Positions 23,301-31,600 of a stretch of 64,000 nt of DNA are shown here, one piece after another. The number at the start of each line of letters is the position of its first letter. The stretch's first letter is position 1. The stretch is taken from NCBI GenBank assembly GCA_037893245.1, contig JBAIAA010000896.1, positions 434,001-498,000 on the forward strand, read 5' to 3'. The position numbers were made by a program, and so were the translations under genes. Below the pieces are notes generated by a model. That model saw only the letters and a list, made by a program, of their open reading frames with translations. It made no database searches and had not been told where the DNA came from. The stretch is from Crossaster papposus. Its lineage: Eukaryota > Echinodermata > Asteroidea > Velatida > Solasteridae.

Positions 23301-25766
23301 TAAATGACCATATAACTCATTTCCAGTATTCAATGCCCTATCCATGTCAGAATAAGTCCAATGTCTCAGTTTCTTCAACCTACTTATTAACACACAACTC
23401 AATCCATTTGCTACACATTGTTTGCCACTGTGACATCCAAATTTACGATGGCCTTGATGAAAACTACCGTGTACAATCTTTTCTGCCAATATCACACACC
23501 TTGCATCTTCTTTATTTTGTACTACCACATCTACAATGAATTCTTCTTGTATAATTCCCGCTGATGTACAACTATCTTCATAGTTTGTTTTTGTAGTCGT
23601 CCATCTATCAGCTATTTCTTGAATTTCATCTGTCATCATTTGTTTTTTCCCTTTTAATTTCATTTCAGGAGCTTGGGATGCTTTTCTCTTTATACTCCTT
23701 TTTCTACTACTCTGTCCATATACTTTATCCATCTCCACATCACATGTACGCTCAGTTTTCATTGCCTGATTAGAACTCTCTTTACCATTTTCATTTTCAA
23801 TTCCTATGGTAGGATCATCGTCATCCGTTTTGCTTTTTTCTGTAGTTTTCCCCTTTTTGCTCCTTAAAGAATAACCTCCGGACTGCTTTTGTACCCATAC
23901 TGTTATACCGTTAGTTCTCACCCAATGATTATCTGTTCTATCTTCGGTCTTACATGTAAAACAACTCTCATTGTTCTTTACTTCACTTACAATGTGATTT
24001 TCTTGTGCTTGATTGAATTTGTCTTTGCATGGTTCATCTACACACCTCTTCATTGGTAAATGCTTGCTGTCTCTGAATCTTTCTTGTATTGGCACCTCGT
24101 AGATGTTTGTATCTGTAGGAATACCAAGATCATTCAATAGAGACTTACAGTAAGTAGTCATTCCACATCTAAGACATAACCAAGTAAATGATTTGTTCAC
24201 CAAAAAATATTCCATCTTCTTGAAATTCATACAGTTGACATGGTACCATATGTTACAACCATCACACTGAACTTTACTTTCGGTCGACTCAATATTCGTA
24301 TCACACAACCAGCACTGTTTATCGCAGATTTCATACACTTCAGTTGGCCTCGTTATTTTACATGTGTTCTTGCCGTTTGTATTGTCATCTCTTGTTTTCA
24401 TTGTTTGTGTATCCGTGACGTTCTCATCACTGATTTTTAATGCATGACCACCTTCAACAGGTTCCTTTACACATGTCGCATGCCTGACATTCTTCCTCTC
24501 TCTTCTCTGTCTCTTATGTGATTTATTCACATTATCCATCATCTTATTAACTGCAGTGGTTTCAGTATGCCCAAACATTTTCTTTTGACTTTTCTTGTAC
24601 AACTGTTGTTTATTTGTACTTGTCCCAAAATCCATCCTCTCATCAGCGCTTCTCTTTCTGTTGACATATTTGTTTCCTTGATTCTTCTGACCTCTTTTGT
24701 TACAGTTCTGATACTGCTTATGCAACACCATCTTTAACGTACTCCGTGTATGGGAAAAAAATACTTTCTGAGCATATGCATGAACATTTCTCTCATCTTT
24801 ACTCATACGCTGTTCTATTCTTTGGCCACCTTTTTGTCTATTGTAAGACTTCTTGCGAGCTTGCCTCTTCTTTACATTTGTTCTTACTCTTCCAAACTTC
24901 AGTCTACTTTTCCATTCAAACTCCTCTACAACATAGCCCAGTATCTTACCTCCAGCACAGTACTTCTTTCCATGTAAACACTTCATCATTCTTCCATGCT
25001 TACTTACTCTCTTTGTCAACTTCTGCAATCTCTGCATGTGTACCTGGCTTACCTTCCATAACCATTTCGTCATCTTCTCGACTTTAACATATGCTTTGCT
25101 AAACATGCCATCATGTATCTCTGGCAGACTCATGTCAATCATTTCTACACCTGTTGAAATGTCCAAATTATACAACACAGACTCGTCACATTGTACATTC
25201 ACAGTTTGTTTCTGCTTTGCCAACAGCGTTTTGCATCGCTTTATCAGGTTTGTTTCACATTGCTTTGTCCACATTGTTCCACATGTTTCATTCAAACTAC
25301 AGGAATTAATGGTCTTATCATCACTATTTTCATCATATTCATTCATTCTGCCAGGATTAACGGCCTGGTGAGCCCCGTTTTCGTCAATTCTGCCAGGATT
25401 AACGGCCTGGTGAGCCCCGTATTCATTCATTCTGCCAGGATTAACGGCCTGGTGAGCCCCGTTTTCGTCAATTCTGCCAGGATTAACGGCCTGGTGAGCC
25501 CCGTATTCATTCATTCTGCCAGGATTAACGGCCTGGTGAGCCCCGTTTTCGTCAATTCTGCCAGGATTAGCGGCCTGGTGAGCCCCGCATACATTGGATA
25601 ATGAAGTGAGTGATGATGAAGGAAGGAAAGACACATAAGGAATGGAATGAAATGATGGAATGGATGATTGGGAAATGAAATGAGACACAACACGGACAGA
25701 CAGGGGACTCCTCACCTTCTCCATACCTCGCACACTCCTCATCACTGACTCCCTCTGAAACTTCAT
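20343..25766 (-). CDS. Helentron polyprotein N-terminal part: PHD, UL36-like protease, OTU protease, zinc cluster
   Basis: About 1,807 residues from the Met conserved in copy A (an ORF-only Met lies 11 codons upstream). In order: 14-residue repeats GAHQAVNPGRIDEN / GAHQAVNPGRMNEY (about 56-142); a basic region; a PHD-type zinc finger (Cys485 to Cys534, CWLCD...CDGCNIWYHVNC...CLRCG); and a protease-like domain with GKQCVANGLS (Cys784) and FDSHSRDKRG (Asp911, His913), resembling the herpesvirus large tegument deubiquitinase family. Then comes an OTU domain with KGDGNCFFRAIS (Asp1105, Cys1108) and IHYDVV (His1222), and about twelve 18-residue lysine-rich repeats (about 1372-1624). Last is a Cys cluster (CVCCRKLL...CYTCHRKLL) that normally precedes Helentron Rep, ending in FMKIIPLPKGGQF before a one-base frameshift. 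OTU and PHD are known in Helentrons. The UL36-like call rests on motif resemblance. Both proteases keep their catalytic residues. Confidence 0.88.
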   Translation of the reverse strand: MKFQRESVMRSVRGMEKVRSPLSVRVVSHFISQSSIPSFHSIPYVSFLPSSSLTSLSNVCGAHQAANPGRIDENGAHQAVNPGRMNEYGAHQAVNPGRIDENGAHQAVNPGRMNEYGAHQAVNPGRIDENGAHQAVNPGRMNEYDENSDDKTINSCSLNETCGTMWTKQCETNLIKRCKTLLAKQKQTVNVQCDESVLYNLDISTGVEMIDMSLPEIHDGMFSKAYVKVEKMTKWLWKVSQVHMQRLQKLTKRVSKHGRMMKCLHGKKYCAGGKILGYVVEEFEWKSRLKFGRVRTNVKKRQARKKSYNRQKGGQRIEQRMSKDERNVHAYAQKVFFSHTRSTLKMVLHKQYQNCNKRGQKNQGNKYVNRKRSADERMDFGTSTNKQQLYKKSQKKMFGHTETTAVNKMMDNVNKSHKRQRRERKNVRHATCVKEPVEGGHALKISDENVTDTQTMKTRDDNTNGKNTCKITRPTEVYEICDKQCWLCDTNIESTESKVQCDGCNIWYHVNCMNFKKMEYFLVNKSFTWLCLRCGMTTYCKSLLNDLGIPTDTNIYEVPIQERFRDSKHLPMKRCVDEPCKDKFNQAQENHIVSEVKNNESCFTCKTEDRTDNHWVRTNGITVWVQKQSGGYSLRSKKGKTTEKSKTDDDDPTIGIENENGKESSNQAMKTERTCDVEMDKVYGQSSRKRSIKRKASQAPEMKLKGKKQMMTDEIQEIADRWTTTKTNYEDSCTSAGIIQEEFIVDVVVQNKEDARCVILAEKIVHGSFHQGHRKFGCHSGKQCVANGLSCVLISRLKKLRHWTYSDMDRALNTGNELYGHLSRSSTVNHDYLLVTELPNELDLLNHHFSMKFNDSVCGAFGEEFNLPEFDMMPMNRALEQTLQQNYACFITFHGNTFAVIAQDGMYYIFDSHSRDKRGYQVAEGQSLLKRVATWQDVHRYCTDLARSMNLSNNEQFEITGTSVWLDDEVRRYANGTTQETGHLLLGSSDRSEDIGRVGISSGVELGSHSGLSSTHSDMTNNMKEEDKGSLHGTSCNNESDEGSDVEIERVTQMQGFKFVPLTYDSKDGLCRQHRMGHVSLDCNEISGNCEAMGRPNSVKRIKGDGNCFFRAISYAVSGTEDNYTQLRMATVNHLLKNANKCNGFLRQGYVNVEEYVTRQKMFECGIWATEVEIMAMAHMLCTDIYTYEHDSKWYVFSASTFDREAVTSDEGVYLYHRQRIHYDVVLSVHKANRQADNRQCNVFPSNKDAELKFGEDRSDSKSTNNLKCKRRKRANKKLQQQQKREKNKEVYKQKVNKVKIERKEMHKCTNKSDDQTTCRSSNLNNLDEKLKREQNRCDEQKQKKKIYNQTNYRKNAEKKKEWFKTKYSSETDFKTERLKAVEKRYGIHRNSILKYRKEKYCNNPEYQKNKINSGKRNYRDNPEYRDKLIKKGKTKYCDNAEYREKVIAKGKIKYCDNAKYREKKIAKGKTKYWDNLEYREKLISKGKIKYCDNAEYREKLIAKGKTKYCDNPKYREKLITKGKTKYCDNPKYREKQIAKGKTKYCDNPKYREKLIAKGKTKYHDDAGYREKLIIKSKTKYREDAAYRQTIIDASKCKYQGNASYRNNLIAKIKNKYRCVRSYRVNLIKYGKMKYKTNFKYRKNMAERKYRRTVIEKQKRLKISFVVKAFRESISKGPEYVCVCCRKLLFQRQVVKCNMHKYKDQSVFSNRYLHTCSDHCEFRCMIAESSRSRLWICYTCHRKLLVNKVPAEASVNNLNLTDIPEESACLNTLEEHLISINVPFMKIIPLPKGGQFGLRWAGHLCTV
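20895..21650 (-). repeat. 54-bp coding repeats (lysine-rich 18-residue motif)
   Basis: About twelve in-frame copies of the type KGKTKYCDNPKYREKLIA sit within the Helentron polyprotein, between the OTU domain and the Cys cluster. Copies around 21100-21290 are nearly identical at the DNA level, so the array has been homogenised or expanded recently. Similar YxxNPxYRxK repeats are common ahead of Rep in animal Helitrons. The sequence is basic and may bind DNA. Confidence 0.9.
25345..25592 (-). repeat. 42-bp coding repeats near the polyprotein N terminus
   Basis: Six in-frame 42-bp units encode GAHQA(V/A)NPGR followed alternately by IDEN and MNEY, an 84-bp higher-order pattern. Each unit holds CAGGATTAACGGCCTGGTG. 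Copies are almost identical. No function is recognised. Confidence 0.9.
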
Positions 25767-27286
25767 GGTGGCTTGTCTTTGGTAGTTTTCTGTACACAAA
25801 ATGGAAAAAATATAAAATATAATTCAATAGAAAACATTTGCTCACCTAAATTACACTCAAACAAAAAAGAAACAAAGGCCTACATTTGTAGTGTACTATC
25901 CCAATAATGAAACCAGATCATGACGGTCTAACATTTATTTATGTTATTTATTTATTATTTCGGGTGGGCAACCCATTCAGTGAAATCCACTGTTGTATCA
26001 GTAAGAGAAGACAATGTGCATAAAAGTTCATTTTATATGTAGGAGGAAAACCTCAAAAGAATATCATGGGGACTGAAATCCTATTCACGTATTACCCCAT
26101 CCTGAGCCACGCAGAGTTTAATAGGCTATTAAATTATCACCCTCAAACCTTGCGGACCTTCGCAGCAATCATTAAACAAGTTGGCAAATACATGATATGA
26201 ACGTCTACCCCGGGTAAAACGACAATTTCTACCACTTTATTTAATTTTATTGGCGTTTACATAGCTTTTCAGTCTTTTATGTTTCTTATTCTGTATACTA
26301 CATGTATATAATAGCAGTGCTTTATTTCACGTTCTGTACGTTAATTTCTACAAATTTTTCGATTACTTATAATTTTTACGGGGAAGGATAAACATTTGTG
26401 AAAACACCTCAGATGTCCAAGCGAATGGACCAATAGAAATGCTAGTGGTTCTTATGCCTTTGGCTGTTTTTCGAACCCAGCTTTGTCTTCATCTCAGGCT
26501 TCATTCTTACAGTTTAGCAATAAACTGTAGCTGGAGACAGATCCAGAGCAAGGGTTTGGGAAATGGCCTTGGTCTGTTTGTAACGGAGGCTCTCATTGGG
26601 CGCATGATTGTTTGCGCTAATAACCACAAATCTGGTTGAATGTCCACAGGGGTTTGGGCGCTATTGTAGAAAGCGCGTAACGGCTCTGCGTGGCTCAGGA
26701 TGATTACCCCGGGCAAATTCAAACTTAGGTCACAGTGGTGGAAGGGAAGGAAAAAAAAGCTACACCAAACTGACTTCCCTAACATCACGTTACAGATGAT
26801 GAAACCAACCATGCCAACCAATTTCAACATACCTAATAAAGTTTAAACCTTCCCAAACATGTAGCAACCTGATGACAAAACTTTTTTTTTCATAATAATA
26901 TATCCCTGTCAATTAAGGTCAACCAATCAGTGGTGTTTACAAATAGGTCCAACCAGTACACAAAACAAAGGCAAAAATGTTTAAAAGACTTGAATCTAGG
27001 AGTGAAACTGACAAAAAATTATATTTGAAGAAAAAAAAAACTTTGCAAATATTCTTGACTCCCCACAGCCCTTCCACACAACCACTGAGATAGCAACAAA
27101 ATACTACAGTATTATTATAATTTAGTTGAATTATAATTCTGTTAAATAGCCCATAAATAAACATAAACAATTATTATGGACTCCATCATCATACTGCACG
27201 ATACAGCCCTAGCCTTGCTGCCATTTTGTTATTTGCCAAAAATGAACCTGTACTGTAGCCTACACGTACAACAATGCATAGGCATC
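25767..27286 (-). other. 5' flank of Helentron B, proximal part
   Basis: Matches 119-1351 of copy A, apart from the 605-bp insertion. It has only short ORFs and contains no other gene. It presumably holds the promoter and part of the 5' transposition sequences. Confidence 0.6.
26098..26702. mobile_element. 605-bp non-autonomous DNA transposon
   Basis: Termini CATCCTGAGCCACGCAGAG and CTCTGCGTGGCTCAGGATG are 19-bp perfect inverted repeats. The flanks are ATTACCC at 26091-26097 and 26703-26709, a 7- to 8-bp target duplication. Copy A has the uninterrupted site TATTACCCCGGGCAAA at 715-730. There is no coding capacity. The superfamily is not certain. Confidence 0.9.
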
Positions 27287-27302
27287 GTGTACATGGTATC
27301 AG

Positions 27303-27487
27303 GTCAACTCGGACCCAAACCAACTCGGATCCATGCGGACTCGGACCCATGCCAACTAGGACCCACTACCAACTCGGACCCATGCCAACTCGGACCCACT
27401 ACCAACTCGGACCCACTACCGACTTGGACCCAAACTGACTCGGACCCACTACCAACTCGGATCCAATTACTACAAATCGGACCCAAC
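27303..27487 (+). repeat. Left array of the 17-bp minisatellite
   Basis: About 11 imperfect units of CAACTCGGACCCACTAC, with some 14-15-bp variants (CAACTCGGACCCATG). It is oriented opposite to the array at 30083-31089. Confidence 0.9.
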
Positions 27488-28523
27488 AATGCCCCCCACC
27501 CCTAAAACAATTGGTGCATCCAACCCTTTTGGCTGGTGTAGTACATTATTCTGCGCCGCGTTGATTTTACTCATTTCTCACACACACACGAATACAGTGA
27601 TATCTACATTTTAAATTTTCCTTATTCATTCATTGAATTTAACGAATGCCTCAGAAATGGCATCATGTAAAGAAAAATACGAACGCAGTTTTCAAAATGA
27701 ACTTACATTAATTTCAATATGCGGTTTTGTTACGAAGCAATAAAGTTATTTTTAGATTATCTGCTCTCAAGGTGGAAGAACAAGAAAAATGCTTAAATCA
27801 TATAGGGAGGCATGAAACTGAAGAGCTTGTATTGAGGTTTAAAATGAGGGGTCTCTCATGGTCATAGGGTTCTCGGAACTAAAGTTATCGTAACTTTGTA
27901 TTCGTCTATTTTACCTGTTTTGATGGACAAAAATGAGGCAAAATATTGTGACCATGCACACATTATGTGCTATGCAAGATTATTATTAACACACATCTGA
28001 TCAACTTACATTATCTTTAAAACAGTTTGAAGGATGTCACTCAAATTTGGAGGGGAATGTGTCGAGGTCAAGGTGCACTTTTGACTTCGTAACACATACC
28101 TCATTAAATATTCAAAATGGCCGCCATCTTATATAATTTAAAGCATTTGTACACCAACGTCAACAGTTTGGAGATTGGCTTGTTGCGTATATGATACAGT
28201 AGTGCAAGTATTCAACATAAATTTATTATCTATTAAGTTTCAAACAAATAAAACAGGATACCGTAATTTATATCCTAAATGGGCTCCAAAATTTCAAAAA
28301 GGACACAAAATTTTCAAAATGGCCGCCCAATTTTCAAAATGACCGCAAAAATCTCAAAATGGCTGCCAAACTTTCATTTGAATTTCAAATGGAGTGAGTA
28401 TTGTGTTGCGAACACCTTAATTAAATAGTGTTATTTTCTTTTGTTTTTCAGATATCAACATGGAAGTCTGTGGACTTAATCAAGTGAGGCAGCCTTGTTA
28501 GATTAACATGGCACAGAATAAGA
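27488..28523. other. Internal region of the 3.8-kb element, no gene seen
   Basis: AT-rich. It holds several AAAATGGCCGCC-like words (28114-28130, then about 28316, 28338 and 28361) that match the YY1 consensus. Only short ORFs are present. Confidence 0.4.
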
Positions 28524-29283
28524 TTATGACATGTACAGAAACATATCTCCAACTGCAACATCTGTTATAACTTGTGATATTGTTTGCAAGGTTGGGATTT
28601 CCTCCTCATCGAACAAGCATTCATACTCAGCTGCATTTTGTTGATGTGGATTTGCTAGCCTAAGCATGGAGCCTCGGCACATGGTATCTACTCCATTGTT
28701 AGACCACTTTTGGTTTAAGTCAAAGCCGACAATAATTGAGGGATCTTGAACAATTTGCTCAATTTTTGCTTTATACTCAGGTACAGGTACAGGTAAAAGG
28801 TTCTTCCAAGTACTGTTCCAATTCCTTTTGCTTGGTTCCAGTGAAGATGATCTTCTTCTGCTCTGGATGAACACATCCCAAAATATCAAGTCTGAAACGT
28901 ATCTGTTCTTCAAGAGCTGCCAACGCTGGCGTTTTCTTTAGGGGTTTCACACCATTTTCAATATCTGTCTCCGTTTCCCACAGTCCATATTTTAGCATAC
29001 ATGTACTTTCAATTATTTTTTCTTTTGCATCTCTTCCATTTTGCTCTTTCCTCTCTATTTCCCTACGGGAGTCATCCAGTCATTTTCTCATGGCAATCTG
29101 CAATTCCTCTTTCCGTGTCTTCTCCTTAATCCGATCTCTGCTAGCCTCAGAAGTTGCCTGCTTTATTATCCCTGCTCGTAATTCCGGTTGCTGTCTTAGA
29201 GATTGACACGATGACCTCATTGGTAATGACATCTGGTGTCAGTGTGTCAAGATCCCCTGCTGGAGTTGTAATCTGAAGTGAAA
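28524..29283 (-). pseudogene. Broken gene of unknown family inside the 3.8-kb element
   Basis: On the minus strand a splice-acceptor-like CACTTCAG near 29275 opens a frame running into an arginine/lysine/glutamate-rich coiled stretch (about 29190-29000). An in-frame TGA lies near 29083. The frame continues as LKYGLWETETDIENGVKPLK and ALEEQIRFRLDILG, breaks by a frameshift at about 28790, and resumes as DPSIIVGFDLNQKW...CLFDEEE to the stop at 28524. The final block resembles the C-terminal domain of multi-copy, transposon-linked invertebrate proteins of unknown function. That likeness is from memory and weak. It could be a captured host fragment or the remains of an element gene. Confidence 0.5.
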
Positions 29284-30082
29284 GCAATCAACATAAAGAA
29301 TGAACATTTTTGAACTTCAAAACAAAATTGTCAATTTTATTTACAAAATATTTGAAAAAAACGAATTGTTTTTTTAAATAATGATTTTTTTTTACTAAAC
29401 CCCCCCCCCACTCAATTTCAATAAAACTGTACGTGTTGCTTGTTAAAAAACTCAAAATAAGTCTAATTAATTAAACTGTATTTAATTTATCATTTACCTC
29501 ACCCTATTTGTCATAATGGATTGACCCACCTTTGGTAATCGAGCGTACGTCTTGGCCAATTCCATTTTCATACGGGAACTATTTTTTTAAGCCTTTGATT
29601 GATGTACTAAATTATAAAACTTATTATGTAAATGTAATTATTACAAGTTTTATTTTCATGTTTATCTCACATGAAATATTTTAAATACTTTATTTTAAAG
29701 TATATCATTACGTTTTTTATACCGAAAAATGGCATATGTCACATACCTTGATTGACGAAGAATTATCGGCTGAAGTCCCGTCTACATGCACTATTCTCGT
29801 GAACACCGGCCATTTTCGCAGCGGTATAACGAGTACAGGGACACAATTTACACACGAGGTTGATGATTATAAAACTACGGTGCATCGCTTTTTTGCAGTT
29901 TAAATCTACGCAGAGACCATCCACTACCTTAAAATTGATGTCAAAATCTGGTAACTAAAATCCATGCCGACGATGAAAAAGTTGGATCTTAAACACCGCC
30001 GAAAATCTGGCAGATAACTTCCAAAATAGCTAAATTCCAAAATTTTATGAATGAATCAAAGAAGGCCTCCCAAACATCGGAG
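29284..30082. other. Internal region of the 3.8-kb element, no gene seen
   Basis: AT-rich with homopolymer tracts (C9 near 29401) and no motif-bearing ORF. Confidence 0.35.
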
Positions 30083-31089
30083 CCGCTGGGTCCGAGTTGG
30101 TAGTGGGTCCGAGTTGGTAGTGGGTCCGAGTTGGTAGTGGGTCCGAGTTGGTAGTGGGTCCGAGTTGGTAGTGGGTCCGAGTTGGTAGTGGGTCCGAGTT
30201 GGTAGTGGGTCCGAGTTGGTAGTGGGTCCGAGTTGGTAGTGGGTCCGAGTTGGTAGTGGGTCCGAGTTGGTAGTGGGTCCGAGTTGGTAGTGGGTCCGAG
30301 TTGGTAGTGGGTCCGAGTTGGTAGTGGGTCCGAGTTGGTAGTGGGTCCGAGTTGGTAGTGGGTCCGAGTTGGTAGTGGGTCCGAGTTGGTAGTGGGTCCG
30401 AGTTGGTAGTGGGTCCGAGTTGGTAGTGGGTCCGAGTTGGTAGTGGGTCCGAGTTGGTAGTGGGTCCGAGTTGGTAGTGGGTCCGAGTTGGTAGTGGGTC
30501 CGAGTTGGTAGTGGGTCCGAGTTGGTAGTGGGTCCGAGTTGGTAGTGGGTCCGAGTTGGTAGTGGGTCCGAGTTGGTAGTGGGTCCGAGTTGGTAGTGGG
30601 TCCGAGTTGGTAGTGGGTCCGAGTTGGTAGTGGGTCCGAGTTGGTAGTGGGTCCGAGTTGGTAGTGGGTCCGAGTTGGTAGTGGGTCCGAGTTGGTAGTG
30701 GAACCGAGTTGGTAGTGGAACCGAGTTGGTAGTGGAACCGAGTTGGTAGTGGAACCGAGTTGGTAGTGGAACCGAGTTGGTAGTGGATCCGAGTTGGTAG
30801 TGGATCCGAGTTGGTAGTGGATCCGAGTTGGTAGTTGGTCCGAGTTGGCATGGGTCCGAGTTGGTAGTGGGTCCGAGTTGGTAGTGGATCCGAGTTGGTA
30901 GTGGGTCCGAATTGGTAGTGGGTCCGAGTTGGTAGTGGATCCGAGTTGGTAGTGGGTCCGAGTTGGTAGTGGGTCCGAGTTGGCATGGGTCCGAGTTGGC
31001 ATGGGTCCGAGTTGGTAGTGGCCGGTCCTAGTTGGCATGGGTCCGAGTCCGCATGGGTCCGAGTTGGCATGGGGCCGAGTTGGATCGAA
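30083..31089 (-). repeat. Right array of the 17-bp minisatellite, almost 60 units
   Basis: The unit is GGGTCCGAGTTGGTAGT. From about 30087 to 30700 the copies are essentially identical. Later copies vary (GGAACC, GGATCC, GGCATG) and the array ends in CCGAGTTGGATCGAAACC. Variation rising toward the outer end suggests expansion from the inner side. The period is not a multiple of three and lacks stops, so long spurious ORFs cross it. Confidence 0.95.
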
Positions 31090-31133
31090 ACCGTTTACGT
31101 GTACGTGCAGTCAGGCCTACATCATACAAATTA

Positions 31134-31600
31134 CATGCATGACTGCACGTACACGTACATGAGTGACGTAAACATACTCGTTCGTATGCCCAAAAAGACA
31201 ATTTTTTCCATTTCCCATAACCATCGATCATGTCAATTTTCTTCTATACTATTTGTAAACCAATATCCAATACTTTACAACTTCATTTTAAACACAAAAT
31301 AATTATAAAATACCACAGCAAAAACTTTTTAGTTCACAAAGTTAAAATTCTGGGACATTGACAATTTCTAAGATTTACTTTCATATAGTGCTGCTTTTTA
31401 ATATAGTTCACGATAAAAAAACACCCAATAAACCAAAAAATGGGCATAAAATCGGCAAAATTCTAACGTACCGTGAGCACAATAAATCTTCAGTCCCAAC
31501 AAAAATACACATTAAATTTAGTGAAATTTTGTTCAAGCTAAAAAACAAACAACAACTACATGTTGGCACTTGTCAATTGGATCGCGGACTTGGCACTCTG
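31134..31600 (-). other. 5' flank of Helentron B, distal part
   Basis: Matches 1352-1797 and 2288-2520 of copy A (shared AAAAAATGGGCATAAAATCG and GTGAGCACAATAAATCTTC). It leads directly into the CRE-rich satellite, as in copy A. It contains no gene. Confidence 0.6.

Larger units (their letters stand above)
27287..31133. mobile_element. 3.8-kb insertion bounded by inverted 17-bp minisatellite arrays
   Basis: Relative to copy A, the 5' flank of Helentron B is interrupted between the sequences matching 1351 and 1352. The inserted block opens with about 11 units of the CCAACTCGGACCCACTA type and closes with nearly sixty units of the reverse complement. The arms could pair. Inside lie about 2.6 kb with a broken minus-strand gene. 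Unique sequence of about 15 and 45 bp lies outside the arrays, so the exact ends and target duplication were not fixed. A small relative lies at 56279-56441. Confidence 0.75.
15430..31600 (-). mobile_element. Helentron copy B with nested insertions
   Basis: A minus-strand rolling-circle transposon of the Helentron lineage. In coding order it carries PHD, UL36-like protease, OTU protease, lysine-rich repeats, zinc cluster, HUH Rep, PIF1 helicase and AP-type endonuclease, all in one colinear polyprotein. Its 5' flank is shared with copy A at the window start. It is interrupted at 26098-26702 and 27287-31133 by later elements. The outer limits given are approximate, because neither terminus was identified directly. 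Confidence 0.75.

Noticed and set aside
16018..25601. Many plus-strand ORFs of 60-177 residues
   Set aside because: Antisense shadows of the Helentron coding strand; none has domain motifs.
29989..31070. Two overlapping ~345-residue ORFs reading PTTNSDPLPTRTHYQLG repeats
   Set aside because: They are products of a 17-bp minisatellite with no stops in three frames; the same residues appear in every frame and there is no start context or domain.
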